Positions 7,888-16,874 of a stretch of DNA of 64,000 nucleotides are shown here, in pieces (positions within the stretch are counted from its first letter, which is position 1; each line of letters starts with the position of its first letter). The DNA comes from Intestinibacter sp034113885. Its GTDB lineage: Bacteria; Bacillota; Clostridia; Peptostreptococcales; Peptostreptococcaceae. A program made the translations under genes and the position numbers. The stretch is from NCBI RefSeq assembly GCF_034113885.1, contig NZ_JAXEWM010000162.1, positions 1-64,000 on the forward strand, given 5' to 3'. A model generated the notes under the pieces. The model worked only from the letters and a program-made list of their open reading frames with translations. It had not been told where the DNA came from and ran no database searches.

Positions 7888-10443
7888 TTATAAAATACTA
7901 TTTGGATTAATATCTATTGATATGTTAACTTCTTTTTCAAATACAATATCTCTCTTAGTTATACATATATATTTTATTATACCCTTTAATAAATTTATTT
8001 CAATATTATCATCTTTAAATAATATTTGCCATCTATAATTAGAGTTTATTCTCGAAATCGAGCAAGGGTTAGGTCCTAAGATAAAATTAAAATCCTTTAT
8101 CCCACGTTCTTTTAAAAGATATACAAGCGTATTGTAGAAATTAAAAATATTTTTCTTAACCTGAAGCTCCCTTTTGCCACTTACTACAACACTCAGCATG
8201 TTGTTGAAAGGAGTGTAGTTAAACAGCTTTCTGATTTTTATCTCGTCCTCGTAAAATCCCTTAAAATCGTAGTCTACTATTCGCTTTATCACACTGCTTT
8301 CACTGCTGTAGGTCTGAAGTATTACCTTTCCTTCCTTTTCAGATCTTCCGGCTCTACCAGATACCTGTGTAACAAGCTGGAATGTATTTTCGAAGCTCTT
8401 AAAATCAGGAAAGTTGAGCATCATATCTGCAGACAATATCCCAACTAATGTAACATGCTTAAAGTCGAGACCCTTACTTATCATCTGAGTTCCTACAAGT
8501 ATATCTGCCTCTCTATTTTGAAATTTATTTAAAATATTTTCAAGGTCGTTTTTCTTTGAAGTTGTATCCTTGTCGATCCTCAAAACTCTAATTCCAGCAA
8601 ACATATTTTTTATTTCTTCCTCGATTTTTTCAGTTCCAAGACCAAATTCCTTGACGTATTTACTGCCACATTCAGGACAGGTTTTAGGAATATGCGCTTC
8701 GTATCCGCAGTAGTGACATTTTGCTATATTTTGGCTTTTGTGGTATGTCAACGAGATATCGCAGTTTTTACATTTAAAAACATATCCACATTCTCTACAC
8801 GAAACAAAACTCGAATATCCTCTTCTATTTAAAAATAGAATGACTTGGTTTTTATTTTTTATCTCTTCCTCTATCTGAAGTCTCAATTTATTGCTCAAAA
8901 AGCTTCTATTTCCGCATTTTAATTCGTCTTTCATATCGACTACTTCTATTTTAGGAAGCGGTTTGTTATTTGCTCTTTTTGTGAGCTCTATAAGCTCATA
9001 TTCGTCGTTTTTGGCTCTGTAGTACTCCTCTACTGAAGGCGTCGCAGAGCCCATCACAAGAGTTATATTCCTCTTATTTACTAAATATCTCCCGACTTCT
9101 ATAGTTGAAAACTTCGGGTTGCTCTCAGATTTATAAGAGCTTTCGTGAAACTCGTCCACTATAACTACACCCAAGCTGTTAAAAGGCGCAAATATAGCTG
9201 ATCTAGCTCCTATCAAGATTCTTATATTTCCTTTTTTTATCTCTCTAAATACATCATGTCTCTCTCCTTCAGAGAGCTTACTATGGAAAACTCCGACTAT
9301 ATCCTTAAACTTGTTTTTAAATCTAGCTATAGTCTGTGGAGTAAGTGATATCTCTGGAACTAAAACAATACTATCAAGCCCCTGCTTTAAGGCGTAATCT
9401 ATTATTTCCTTATATACCTCGGTTTTCCCACTTCCTGTCACACCGTGGATCATATAAGGCTTTTTATTTTCATCGAACATCTCACCGGTTATTTTTTCTA
9501 TAGCTCGATTTTGTTCTTCATTTAAAACTACGTCTTTATTTTTGTAATTTAAATTAGATTCGGCCCTTCTGTAAAAATCATCGTATTTAAATTCTACTAA
9601 GTTTTTTTCCTCTAGAGATTTGATGCTCGCTTTAGATACATTTAATAAATCCATCAAATCGTTTATCTCTACATCTTGATTATTTTTCAGGAATTCTATA
9701 ACCTGTCTTTGCTTATCACCTAATCGTATTTTTCGTTCTTTTATATGGAGCATCAAATCTATATAATTCATCTTTAAAGAGACATAACATATTTTTATTT
9801 CATTTTTTATGCTTTTGTATTCCCATTTTAAATCTATCAAGGACTCTTCCTTCATCTTATATAGTAGGCTATTGATGCTATTTGTAACTTGATTTTTCAA
9901 CGATTTCTTATCCTTCTTTTCACAACTATCGATTAAATCATTTACTTTTTCATCTATTAATCTTTCTAATTTTATTTTGCCTTTGCTATCTAAGACCTTT
10001 TGGAACACAAATTTTTTACTTTCACTTAGCTTTTCACATAAATCGTAGAGCTCATATGGCTCTATATCTTTAAGCGACTGACTTATTGTGACGACCTTGT
10101 AGTTGTTGAGCTTATATCCCTTGGGAATAATTAAATTTATACAATCCATATATGTACATAGATATCTATTTTTCATCCAATGAATTAACTCCAAATCCTC
10201 TCTCTTCAAAATCGGCTTTTCATCCAGTACATCGTAAATACACTTAGTTTCTATATTTTCGTCGTTATTGTCAGTTATATTAAAAACATACGCCTCTATA
10301 GGCTTATCTCCTTTTCCAAAGGGTACAAGAACTCTATGTCCAAGGCTTATTTCGTCTAATAAAAATTTTGGTATCTGATATGTAAATAAATTATCTGTAT
10401 ATTGACTGTTATTTTTGACTACAACCTTTGCATACTTCTCCAT
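7888..10443 (-). CDS. priA: Primosomal protein N', replication restart helicase PriA
   Basis: 3'-to-5' DNA helicase that reloads the replisome at stalled forks. It has an N-terminal DNA-binding domain, then Walker A (GVTGSGKTEVY), a DEFH box (VIVDEFHE) where DEEH is usual, the GSATPS motif, and an eight-cysteine zinc-binding insert (CRECGYVFKCKNC ... CHYCG ... CPECG). The C-terminal helicase lobe includes VSGRAGRS. The start at 10443 (MEKYAKVVVKNN) has a GAAAGGAGT site 7 bases upstream; an in-frame start 27 bases earlier is less likely. The 851 residues are longer than E. coli PriA but normal for Firmicutes. The DEFH variant keeps the catalytic Asp-Glu pair. Confidence 0.96.
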   Translation of the reverse strand: MEKYAKVVVKNNSQYTDNLFTYQIPKFLLDEISLGHRVLVPFGKGDKPIEAYVFNITDNNDENIETKCIYDVLDEKPILKREDLELIHWMKNRYLCTYMDCINLIIPKGYKLNNYKVVTISQSLKDIEPYELYDLCEKLSESKKFVFQKVLDSKGKIKLERLIDEKVNDLIDSCEKKDKKSLKNQVTNSINSLLYKMKEESLIDLKWEYKSIKNEIKICYVSLKMNYIDLMLHIKERKIRLGDKQRQVIEFLKNNQDVEINDLMDLLNVSKASIKSLEEKNLVEFKYDDFYRRAESNLNYKNKDVVLNEEQNRAIEKITGEMFDENKKPYMIHGVTGSGKTEVYKEIIDYALKQGLDSIVLVPEISLTPQTIARFKNKFKDIVGVFHSKLSEGERHDVFREIKKGNIRILIGARSAIFAPFNSLGVVIVDEFHESSYKSESNPKFSTIEVGRYLVNKRNITLVMGSATPSVEEYYRAKNDEYELIELTKRANNKPLPKIEVVDMKDELKCGNRSFLSNKLRLQIEEEIKNKNQVILFLNRRGYSSFVSCRECGYVFKCKNCDISLTYHKSQNIAKCHYCGYEAHIPKTCPECGSKYVKEFGLGTEKIEEEIKNMFAGIRVLRIDKDTTSKKNDLENILNKFQNREADILVGTQMISKGLDFKHVTLVGILSADMMLNFPDFKSFENTFQLVTQVSGRAGRSEKEGKVILQTYSSESSVIKRIVDYDFKGFYEDEIKIRKLFNYTPFNNMLSVVVSGKRELQVKKNIFNFYNTLVYLLKERGIKDFNFILGPNPCSISRINSNYRWQILFKDDNIEINLLKGIIKYICITKRDIVFEKEVNISIDINPNSIL

Positions 10444-10477
10444 CCTCGTACTCCTTTCATTTGTTTTCATTACTAAA

Positions 10478-10500
10478 AGAGGAAATCATATGATTTCCCC
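10478..10500 (-). terminator. Palindromic stem-loop after coaBC
   Basis: GGAAATCATATGATTTCC at 10481-10498 is a perfect palindrome. On the minus strand it follows the coaBC stop within a few bases and is followed by CTCTTTTAG, a short T-rich tract. It probably gives partial termination between coaBC and priA. Confidence 0.5.
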
Positions 10501-10506
10501 TTGAGC

Positions 10507-11709
10507 TTATTTATTGTCCAATAAAGATTTAATCTTATCTAAAATTACAGATGCAACCTCTTCCTTAGTCATCATAGGGTATTTTGTCATACTTCCATCC
10601 TTCTCTATGATGCTTACTACATTTGTATCAGTGCCAAAGCCTGCACCACTTTCCTTTAAGTTATTTGCAACTATGAAATCCATATTTTTCTTTGCAATTT
10701 TGCCCTTTGCATTTTCTATCAAGTCGTTAGTTTCAGCTGCAAAGCCTACTAATATCTTGTCTTTTTTAATTTTACCAATTTCATAGGCGATATCCTTATT
10801 TCTATCTAATTCTATAACTAAATCTCCATCTTTTTTCTTGATTTTTTTGTCGCTGTATTCCTTTGGCTTATAATCTGCAACTGCAGCACTTTTTATTACT
10901 ACATCATTTTCGTCTAAGTTAGAAATAACTGCTTGATACATATCCTCTGCTGATGTTATATTTATAACCTTCTTTATATTAGATGATGGCTTTAAGCTTG
11001 TCTTTCCTGATACTAAAGTAACTTCAGCTCCTCTAGCAGCTGCAACCTTAGCTATAGCATAACCCATCTTACCACTTGAGCGATTAGTCAAATATCTAAC
11101 AGGGTCTAAGCTTTCTATTGTAGGTCCTGCTGTTATTATTATTTTTCTGCCTACTAAATCCTGTTCATAATTTAATAGAGCTTCTACGTTTTCAACTATT
11201 ACCTCTGGTGATGCTAGCTTTCCACTTCCGATATCTCCACAAGCTAATCTTCCACTTTCTGGATCTATAAATTTATATCCATGCTCTTTAAGTATAGATA
11301 TATTTTTTTGAACTAATGGGTTTTCATACATATTAGTATTCATAGCTGGTGCTATAAGCACTTTTGCCTTTGTAGCCGCAATTGTAGTTGTAAGCATATC
11401 ATCACAAATACCATTTGCTATTTTACCTATGACATTTGCAGTCGCTGGTGCAACTAAGAATAAATCAGCTTTTTTGGCAAGGGCTATATGCTCAACATCC
11501 CATGTCTTTGGATCTTCAAACATATCGCTTACTACATAATTTTGGCTCAATGTTTGAAATGTAAGAGGCCCTACAAATTCACAAGCGCTCTTTGTCATAA
11601 TAACATGTACGTCGGCATTTAATTTTTTAAGTCTGCTGACAACATCACAGACCTTGTACACTGCAATTCCGCCACTTACGCCTATTACAACAGTCTTACC
11701 TTTTAGCAT
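10507..11709 (-). CDS. coaBC: Bifunctional phosphopantothenoylcysteine decarboxylase / phosphopantothenate-cysteine ligase
   Basis: Two-domain coenzyme A biosynthesis enzyme. The N-terminal CoaC half is a flavoprotein: GVSGGIAVYKVCDVV at the N-terminus, FLVAPATANVIGKIANG with the FMN/substrate loop, and PAMNTNMYENP with the conserved active-site Asn. The C-terminal CoaB half, from about residue 190, begins IIITAGPTIESLDPVRYLTNRSSGKMGYA, the CTP-dependent ligase signature. KSAAVADYKP and the lysine-rich KIKK segment are also typical. At 400 residues it has normal length. It follows rpoZ, as in many Firmicutes. Confidence 0.97.
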   Translation of the reverse strand: MLKGKTVVIGVSGGIAVYKVCDVVSRLKKLNADVHVIMTKSACEFVGPLTFQTLSQNYVVSDMFEDPKTWDVEHIALAKKADLFLVAPATANVIGKIANGICDDMLTTTIAATKAKVLIAPAMNTNMYENPLVQKNISILKEHGYKFIDPESGRLACGDIGSGKLASPEVIVENVEALLNYEQDLVGRKIIITAGPTIESLDPVRYLTNRSSGKMGYAIAKVAAARGAEVTLVSGKTSLKPSSNIKKVINITSAEDMYQAVISNLDENDVVIKSAAVADYKPKEYSDKKIKKKDGDLVIELDRNKDIAYEIGKIKKDKILVGFAAETNDLIENAKGKIAKKNMDFIVANNLKESGAGFGTDTNVVSIIEKDGSMTKYPMMTKEEVASVILDKIKSLLDNK

Positions 11710-11763
11710 ATTTTTCTCCTTATTAATTGTAATTTATTAAATCATCTTCCCAAGCAGTAGCTA

Positions 11764-12039
11764 TTAGTCTTGTTCTAATTCTTTTTGTTGTTTTTCTTGT
11801 TCTAGATGATGCTCTAATTCTTTTTGTTCTATTTCTTCTGGTGTTAATAATCTATAAGTTATTTTTTCTTCAGCTACTTCTTCAGTTGCTATACAAACTG
11901 GTTTATTTTCACCTTGTTTGTTTTCTACGTATATTTCAGAACCGTCAACTATTTCTCTTGCTCTCTTAGCCACAGTCCCAACTAAATAATATCTGTTACT
12001 TATTTTTTCTAATACGTCGTTTATTGATGGTTTTATCAT
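11764..12039 (-). CDS. rpoZ: RNA polymerase omega subunit
   Basis: Small subunit that helps assemble RNA polymerase around beta prime. The core omega signature is present in MIKPSINDVLEKISNRYYLVGTVAKRAREI and RLLTPEEIEQ. A Gln/Glu/Lys-rich C-terminal tail follows. The start at 12039 has GAGGAGG 9 bases upstream, inside the end of gmk, and begins 1 base after the gmk stop. An earlier in-frame start would overlap gmk by 17 bases. The gmk-rpoZ-coaBC-priA order is widely conserved. 91 residues. Confidence 0.94.
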   Translation of the reverse strand: MIKPSINDVLEKISNRYYLVGTVAKRAREIVDGSEIYVENKQGENKPVCIATEEVAEEKITYRLLTPEEIEQKELEHHLEQEKQQKELEQD

Positions 12040-12040
12040 T

Positions 12041-12664
12041 TTATAATTCCTCCTCAAATTTTTTTATAATTGCATTTTCATATCTTCTAGCTTTATTTTT
12101 TTCTGCTACAATTATATTTTCTATAGCTATAGCAGCTTCTGTCGTCTTGTTGTTTTCATTGAATACAAAGTAATCGTAGTCTTTTATTTGTTTTATTTCT
12201 TCAAAAGAAGTACTAAGTCTTTCGTTTACTTGTTCTTCAGTTTCTGTACCTCTAGATGTAAGTCTCTTCTTAAGCTCTTCAAGTGAAGGAGGTAGTACAA
12301 ATATAAGTACTGCTTCTGGGTACATATCTTTTACTTGTCTAGCACCTTGCATCTCGATTTCTAATATAACATCGCTACCTTCTTCTAAGTACTTCATTAC
12401 AGGTCCTTTAGGAGTTCCATAGAAATTGCTGTAAATTTGTGCATATTCTAAAAATCCACCTTGACCTATCATTTCTTTAAATTTCTCTCTAGTTAGAAAG
12501 AAATAACTTTCTCCATCTACTTCTCCTTCTCTAGGAGCTCTAGTAGTAGCAGATACTGAAAGCTTAAAATCAGGATTTCTTTTTATCAATTCTTTACAAA
12601 CAGTTCCTTTACCTGCACCTGATGGACCAGAAACAACTAATAATAATCCTTTTTTCTTAATCAT
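12041..12664 (-). CDS. gmk: Guanylate kinase
   Basis: Converts GMP to GDP with ATP. The P-loop GPSGAGKGT lies near residues 13-21. The GMP-binding segment TTRAPREGEVDGESYFFL and the EYAQIYSNFYGTP motif follow, with EIEMQGARQVK and the lid region SRGTETEEQVNERL further on. The 207 residues match the family. A second copy elsewhere cannot be excluded. It lies between yicC and rpoZ, and its last codons carry the rpoZ ribosome site. Confidence 0.97.
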   Translation of the reverse strand: MIKKKGLLLVVSGPSGAGKGTVCKELIKRNPDFKLSVSATTRAPREGEVDGESYFFLTREKFKEMIGQGGFLEYAQIYSNFYGTPKGPVMKYLEEGSDVILEIEMQGARQVKDMYPEAVLIFVLPPSLEELKKRLTSRGTETEEQVNERLSTSFEEIKQIKDYDYFVFNENNKTTEAAIAIENIIVAEKNKARRYENAIIKKFEEEL

Positions 12665-12701
12665 TATTATATCTTCCTTTCTCTATTGCTATGTATAAAT
12701 A

Positions 12702-13583
12702 CTATTCTATATTTTGAATTTGTTCTCTAATTTTTTCTAATTCGCTTTTTACTTCAACTACTAAGTTAGTGATGTTTATATCAGAAGATTTTGATCCCAT
12801 AGTGTTTATTTCTCTATTCATCTCTTGGATAAGGAAATCCATCTTTCTTCCTACTGAATCGTCCTTTACTACTGTGTTTCTAAGCTGAACTATATGAGAA
12901 TTAAATCTTACTATTTCCTCAGTTATAGAGCTTTTATCTGCGTATATAGCTACTTCCTGTGCCATTCTATTTTCGTCTATTTCATTTGGATTTTCTAATA
13001 ATTCCTTTATTCTAGTGTTTAATTTATCTCTGTAATCTTCAACTACTGTGTCAGATAATTTTTCGATTTGATTTATATAATCTGATAGTATATCACATCT
13101 TTTTAGAGTATCCTCTTCCAATTTTTTACCTTCAGCTACTCTCATTTCGACAAGCTTATTAAGAGCTATTTCTAAAGCATCTTTAAACATTGCCCACATT
13201 TCATCTTCGTCTTCTTCTTTTTCTTCTGTCTTTACTATATCAGGAAACTTAGCTACATTCATAACTGATATATCATCAGTTAATTCGTATTTATCTCTAA
13301 TAGTTTTTAATATGTTTATATATTGACTCGCTAAGTTTTCATCGAACTTTAAGTTTACATCTTCTGAACCTATTAAGTCAAGCTTTACATATAAATCAAC
13401 TCTTCCTCTTTTTATAAAATCTTTGATAAAATTTCTAGCTTTATCCTCCAAAAAGTTGATTTTTCTAGGAAGACGCATATTTATATCGCAATATCTATGA
13501 TTGATAGTCTTACATTCTACCAAAAATTGATAGTTGTCATTTTTTACCTCGCCTCTTCCAAATCCAGTCATACTAATTGCCAT
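12702..13583 (-). CDS. yicC: YicC/YloC-family endoribonuclease
   Basis: Member of the YicC/YloC family, described as an endoribonuclease that acts on structured RNA. The N-terminus is MAISMTGFGRGEVKNDNYQFLVECKTINHRYCDINMRLPR, with the family hallmark SMTGFGR. The C-terminal half ends in the conserved MDFLIQEMNREINTMGSKSSD. The start at 13583 has GGAGG 6 bases upstream and follows the dapF stop by one base; an alternative 24 bases further up would overlap dapF. 293 residues. It is followed by gmk, as in Bacillus. Confidence 0.93.
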   Translation of the reverse strand: MAISMTGFGRGEVKNDNYQFLVECKTINHRYCDINMRLPRKINFLEDKARNFIKDFIKRGRVDLYVKLDLIGSEDVNLKFDENLASQYINILKTIRDKYELTDDISVMNVAKFPDIVKTEEKEEDEDEMWAMFKDALEIALNKLVEMRVAEGKKLEEDTLKRCDILSDYINQIEKLSDTVVEDYRDKLNTRIKELLENPNEIDENRMAQEVAIYADKSSITEEIVRFNSHIVQLRNTVVKDDSVGRKMDFLIQEMNREINTMGSKSSDINITNLVVEVKSELEKIREQIQNIE

Positions 13584-13584
13584 A

Positions 13585-14418
13585 TTATACCTCCAAGTTT
13601 CCTTCACATATTTTTACAGCTGGACCTGTCATATATGCAAATCCATCTTCTAAATCTATTTTTACACTTCCACCTTCAGAAGTTACATTTACACTTTCTC
13701 CTACTTTTCCAAGGTAGTTGCTTATAACGACTGATGCAGTCATACCTGTTCCACAGCCAAAAGTATATCCACAGCCTCTTTCAAATGTCTTTACTAGTAT
13801 GTTTTTATCGTCAACTATTTGTACAAAGTTTACGTTAGTTTTTTGAGGAAATACTTGATGTCTTTCAATCGCTGCTCCGTATTTTTGAACCTCGTCCATA
13901 TCTAATTTGTCTACAAATATAACTGTATGAGGAACTCCCATAAGCATTGATGTAACTGTGTACTCTCTATCAAGTACGTCTATCTTTTGTTCTATAAATT
14001 TTTCAGCTGGAGTATCTACAGGAACGTCCTTTGCTAAAAAACTTCCACCACCCATATTTACTCTTATAGTTTCAATTTCTCCGTCTTTTAAGTTTAATTT
14101 TACTTTTTTAACTCCGTCTAATGTGTACACATCAAATTCATCTTTTTTTACTATATTGTTATCGTAAACAAATTTTACGAAGCATCTAAGACCATTTCCA
14201 CACATAGCAGCGCGAGAACCGTCTGAATTATAATAAACCATCTCAACGTCTGCAACATCTGAATTTTTTACGACTAATAGACCATCTGCCCCTACAGAAA
14301 ATTTTCTGTGACATGCTCTTTTAGCATAATCTCCGTAATCTGCTGGATCTATACCATCTTCTCTTCCATCTATTGCTACAAAGTCATTTCCTATTCCGTG
14401 TAATTTCCAAAATTTCAT
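13585..14418 (-). CDS. dapF: Diaminopimelate epimerase
   Basis: PLP-independent epimerase that converts LL- to meso-diaminopimelate for lysine and peptidoglycan. The two catalytic cysteines are seen in AAMCGNGLRCF and in the second-half copy RGCGYTFGCGTGMTAS. The N-terminus MKFWKLHGIGNDFVAID is typical. 277 residues. A possible minus-strand -10 TATAAT lies at 14451-14456, but no good -35 accompanies it. The gene ends one base before the yicC ATG, so the two are coupled. Confidence 0.97.
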   Translation of the reverse strand: MKFWKLHGIGNDFVAIDGREDGIDPADYGDYAKRACHRKFSVGADGLLVVKNSDVADVEMVYYNSDGSRAAMCGNGLRCFVKFVYDNNIVKKDEFDVYTLDGVKKVKLNLKDGEIETIRVNMGGGSFLAKDVPVDTPAEKFIEQKIDVLDREYTVTSMLMGVPHTVIFVDKLDMDEVQKYGAAIERHQVFPQKTNVNFVQIVDDKNILVKTFERGCGYTFGCGTGMTASVVISNYLGKVGESVNVTSEGGSVKIDLEDGFAYMTGPAVKICEGNLEV

Positions 14419-14482
14419 CTTCTCGCCCCTTTGATTTTTTCTAACACTTAATTATACCCTATTTCGATTTAAAAATAAATAT

Positions 14483-15538
14483 TTACGAAATTTTATCTAT
14501 TAATTCTTTTACTAATTCCTTTTCCATAATTGCCTGTCCCTTTAGAGGGAATTTATCTGCAACCTTAAGCGCCTCATTTGCGTATTCAAGTGCTTTTTGA
14601 GTATTTTTATTTGTATAGTATTCGTAGTAAGATTTTACTCTAAGTCCATTTAAGTCCATGTCTTTTTGAAGCACATTTCCAGCATTTTTATAGTTTTTTT
14701 CGGAATTTACCTTGTCCTCTTTTATAGAGTAATTAAAGCAAATTTCGTAATATATTCCAGGCAACATAGGCTCTGGTATCTTATCTATATTTTTTTCCAA
14801 TAAACCTATATAATAATCAACTTCAGAGTAATTTTTAGAATCTAAAGCCTTAAAATAGCTGTAAAATAAAAAGTATACCTTTGTAAAATTCATCTCACCC
14901 TCTGAATCAAATTCAACCTCGATATCCTTTGGTCTAACACCGTGAGACACTTGTGCTGAAAGTCTATTTAACTTCAATAGGTCATTTGCAAATGGCTTTT
15001 TCAAAATGATGCTCCAAACTATCATTCCATCGCTTGGATTATTTCCACTCATAATTGGAAGTGCATTTAAAACACCTGTAAAAAACGATGTAAGTGAAAA
15101 AGCGATTAAAAATACTTGAATATTTCCATCTATATAAAATGATATTAAAATTCCTATAATCGCACTTATAAAATTAAATAAAATTCCACCCATATAGTAA
15201 ATCGTATGTCTGTATTGTTCGATTTCTTCTTTGGGAGGTATCATAGCACAGAATCCTCCATAATCCTTTGGCTTTAATATCATAAATTTAAATCTTTCAT
15301 TTTCCATTTTCCAACATAGCGGTCCTATTGTAAATGAAATTAATTTATATCCAGCTATTTTTCCAAATACATAGTGACCGAACTCATGTATATTAATTAT
15401 AAAAAACAATGATATAACTATAGATAATCCAAATACAATCATCTCCATTGGTCCTATATCAAGCACTATAAATATTCCTACAATGACTAATCCCAATAAA
15501 ATACCCGCTGCTATTGATATTTTTTCACCCTTTTTCAT
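14483..15538 (-). CDS. M50-type (site-2 protease family) membrane protein with helical C-terminal domain
   Basis: Predicted intramembrane zinc peptidase. It has two N-terminal membrane helices, then the zinc motif HEFGH in INIHEFGHYVFGK, then further helices and the second M50 region near ALPIMSGNNPSDGMIVW, where an Asp-Gly is kept. About 150 C-terminal residues are soluble and helical (repeated Tyr/Lys-rich helices ending in KALEYANEALKVADKF), TPR-like in look. The start at 15538 has AGGAG 8 bases upstream. Substrate unknown. It is not RseP: no PDZ domain is visible. It follows the nitroreductase and small membrane protein on the same strand. Confidence 0.75.
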   Translation of the reverse strand: MKKGEKISIAAGILLGLVIVGIFIVLDIGPMEMIVFGLSIVISLFFIINIHEFGHYVFGKIAGYKLISFTIGPLCWKMENERFKFMILKPKDYGGFCAMIPPKEEIEQYRHTIYYMGGILFNFISAIIGILISFYIDGNIQVFLIAFSLTSFFTGVLNALPIMSGNNPSDGMIVWSIILKKPFANDLLKLNRLSAQVSHGVRPKDIEVEFDSEGEMNFTKVYFLFYSYFKALDSKNYSEVDYYIGLLEKNIDKIPEPMLPGIYYEICFNYSIKEDKVNSEKNYKNAGNVLQKDMDLNGLRVKSYYEYYTNKNTQKALEYANEALKVADKFPLKGQAIMEKELVKELIDKIS

Positions 15539-15598
15539 AAAATTCACTCCTAAACATATCTCCTCGTAAAAATCAATTATTTATAATCACAAATGCAT

Positions 15599-15844
15599 TT
15601 ATTTTTTTTGTTTTTTATTATTTGCTTTTTTATCGTTTTTCTTAGATTCTGCTTCTTTTTCTTCTTTTTTGGCTTTATTCATCTTAAGTATAGATATTAG
15701 CAAGCATATTATTGAAAGCATATAGCATGCCATAGCTATAGTAGTATTATCTATTTTTACAATTTTGTCTAATACATAACCTGTCATTAAAAATAATATA
15801 CCTGCAATTGATAAATTCGTATAATTCTTTTGTTTCTTATCCAT
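15599..15844 (-). CDS. Small two-helix membrane protein of unknown function
   Basis: 81 residues. Two hydrophobic segments (LSIAGILFLMTGYVLDKI and TIAMACYMLSIICLLISIL) are followed by a highly charged Lys/Glu C-terminal tail of about 25 residues. A strong GGAGGAG site precedes the ATG. I do not recognise a family. It starts 10 bases after the nitroreductase gene ends and is followed by the M50-type gene, so the three are probably one transcript. Confidence 0.7.
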   Translation of the reverse strand: MDKKQKNYTNLSIAGILFLMTGYVLDKIVKIDNTTIAMACYMLSIICLLISILKMNKAKKEEKEAESKKNDKKANNKKQKK

Positions 15845-15854
15845 AATTCTCCTC

Positions 15855-16673
15855 CTAAATAAATCTTACTTTTGCTTTATTTCTAGGTACAGTTCTAAAG
15901 TACTCCATATCTGGATAGCCCATTATCATACACACTTGAACCTTTTGATCTTCTTCCATTCCTAAAACATCTCTTATCTCTTTATTTGAATTAACTGCCC
16001 TTACAAAATATCCACTAAAGCAGACACCTACACCCATAGCATTTGCCATAAGCTCCATATTTGAAGCAGCTAGTGCAGCATCTACTGGTGAATTAGAAGT
16101 TAAAAGGACAATAGTCTTAGCGTTGAAAAATAAATATGTATCATCGTTTGGATTTTCTAAATACTTCTTATATCCAGTTGTCCAATTATTTGCATAACGG
16201 ATTAAATTTTGGTCTATATTTTCTGTACTTAATATATCTTCGCCTAAGCTGTTTAAAGTCTCAAGTCCCAATTTAGTTATTTCCCTTAGTTTATCCTCTA
16301 CTACTATATAAGATACTCCCTGCGAATTTCCACCAGTCGGAGTAAAGCGACCGGCTTCTATTATTTTTTCAATTTCATCCCTTTTTATCTTTTGATCCTT
16401 AAACCTTCTCGTAGATCTTCTAAATTTAATGAAATTTAAAATCTTTTCGTCTTCGATATAAAATTCTTCTTTATTATATTCCTTGACTTCGTTCATGTCT
16501 AAGTCAACACACTCTACAGCATTTTGCGGACAAATCGCTATACAATGCCCACAATTTCTACATTTATCATTATCTACAATAATTTTACTATCTTGGTTCG
16601 ATAAAGCCTTAAAAAAACAATCGTTTATACAGCTTTCACAGACTACACATTTATCATAATATATTTTAACCAT
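15855..16673 (-). CDS. Ferredoxin-nitroreductase fusion protein
   Basis: Fusion of an N-terminal two-cluster ferredoxin domain and an FMN nitroreductase domain. The ferredoxin part, about 1-60, has CVVCESCINDC and CRNCGHCIAICP. The nitroreductase part starts at RRSTRRFKDQKI and contains GRFTPTGGNSQG and the C-terminal VCMIMGYPD. Such proteins reduce nitro or quinone-like substrates with ferredoxin electrons in anaerobes; the substrate here is unknown. The ATG at 16673 lies 10 bases after a GGGG site; an in-frame TTG 21 bases further up is less likely. It is the first gene of the minus-strand run and divergent from rqcH. Confidence 0.9.
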   Translation of the reverse strand: MVKIYYDKCVVCESCINDCFFKALSNQDSKIIVDNDKCRNCGHCIAICPQNAVECVDLDMNEVKEYNKEEFYIEDEKILNFIKFRRSTRRFKDQKIKRDEIEKIIEAGRFTPTGGNSQGVSYIVVEDKLREITKLGLETLNSLGEDILSTENIDQNLIRYANNWTTGYKKYLENPNDDTYLFFNAKTIVLLTSNSPVDAALAASNMELMANAMGVGVCFSGYFVRAVNSNKEIRDVLGMEEDQKVQVCMIMGYPDMEYFRTVPRNKAKVRFI

Positions 16674-16711
16674 AAAGCCATTTCCCCTTTCCAATAAATT
16701 TAGATATATTT

Positions 16712-16740
16712 ATTGTATCTTATTTAAATAAATAAGTAAA
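16712..16740 (-). promoter_or_regulatory. Possible promoter of the nitroreductase gene
   Basis: On the minus strand TTTACT (16735-16740) and TACAAT (16712-16717) are 17 bases apart. The spacer holds the palindrome TTATTTAAATAA (16720-16731). The surrounding region is very AT-rich, so chance matches are likely. The 200-base gap to rqcH must hold divergent promoters. Confidence 0.35.
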
Positions 16741-16874
16741 ACAACTCTAGCAAATATCAAAGCATATGTATATAATTATTATGTAAATAATAAGATAAAA
16801 ATCAAATACTAATTTAGTAAATACAAATATATATTGTAAAATTGAATATTATCTATTAAAGAAAGGAGAAAATT

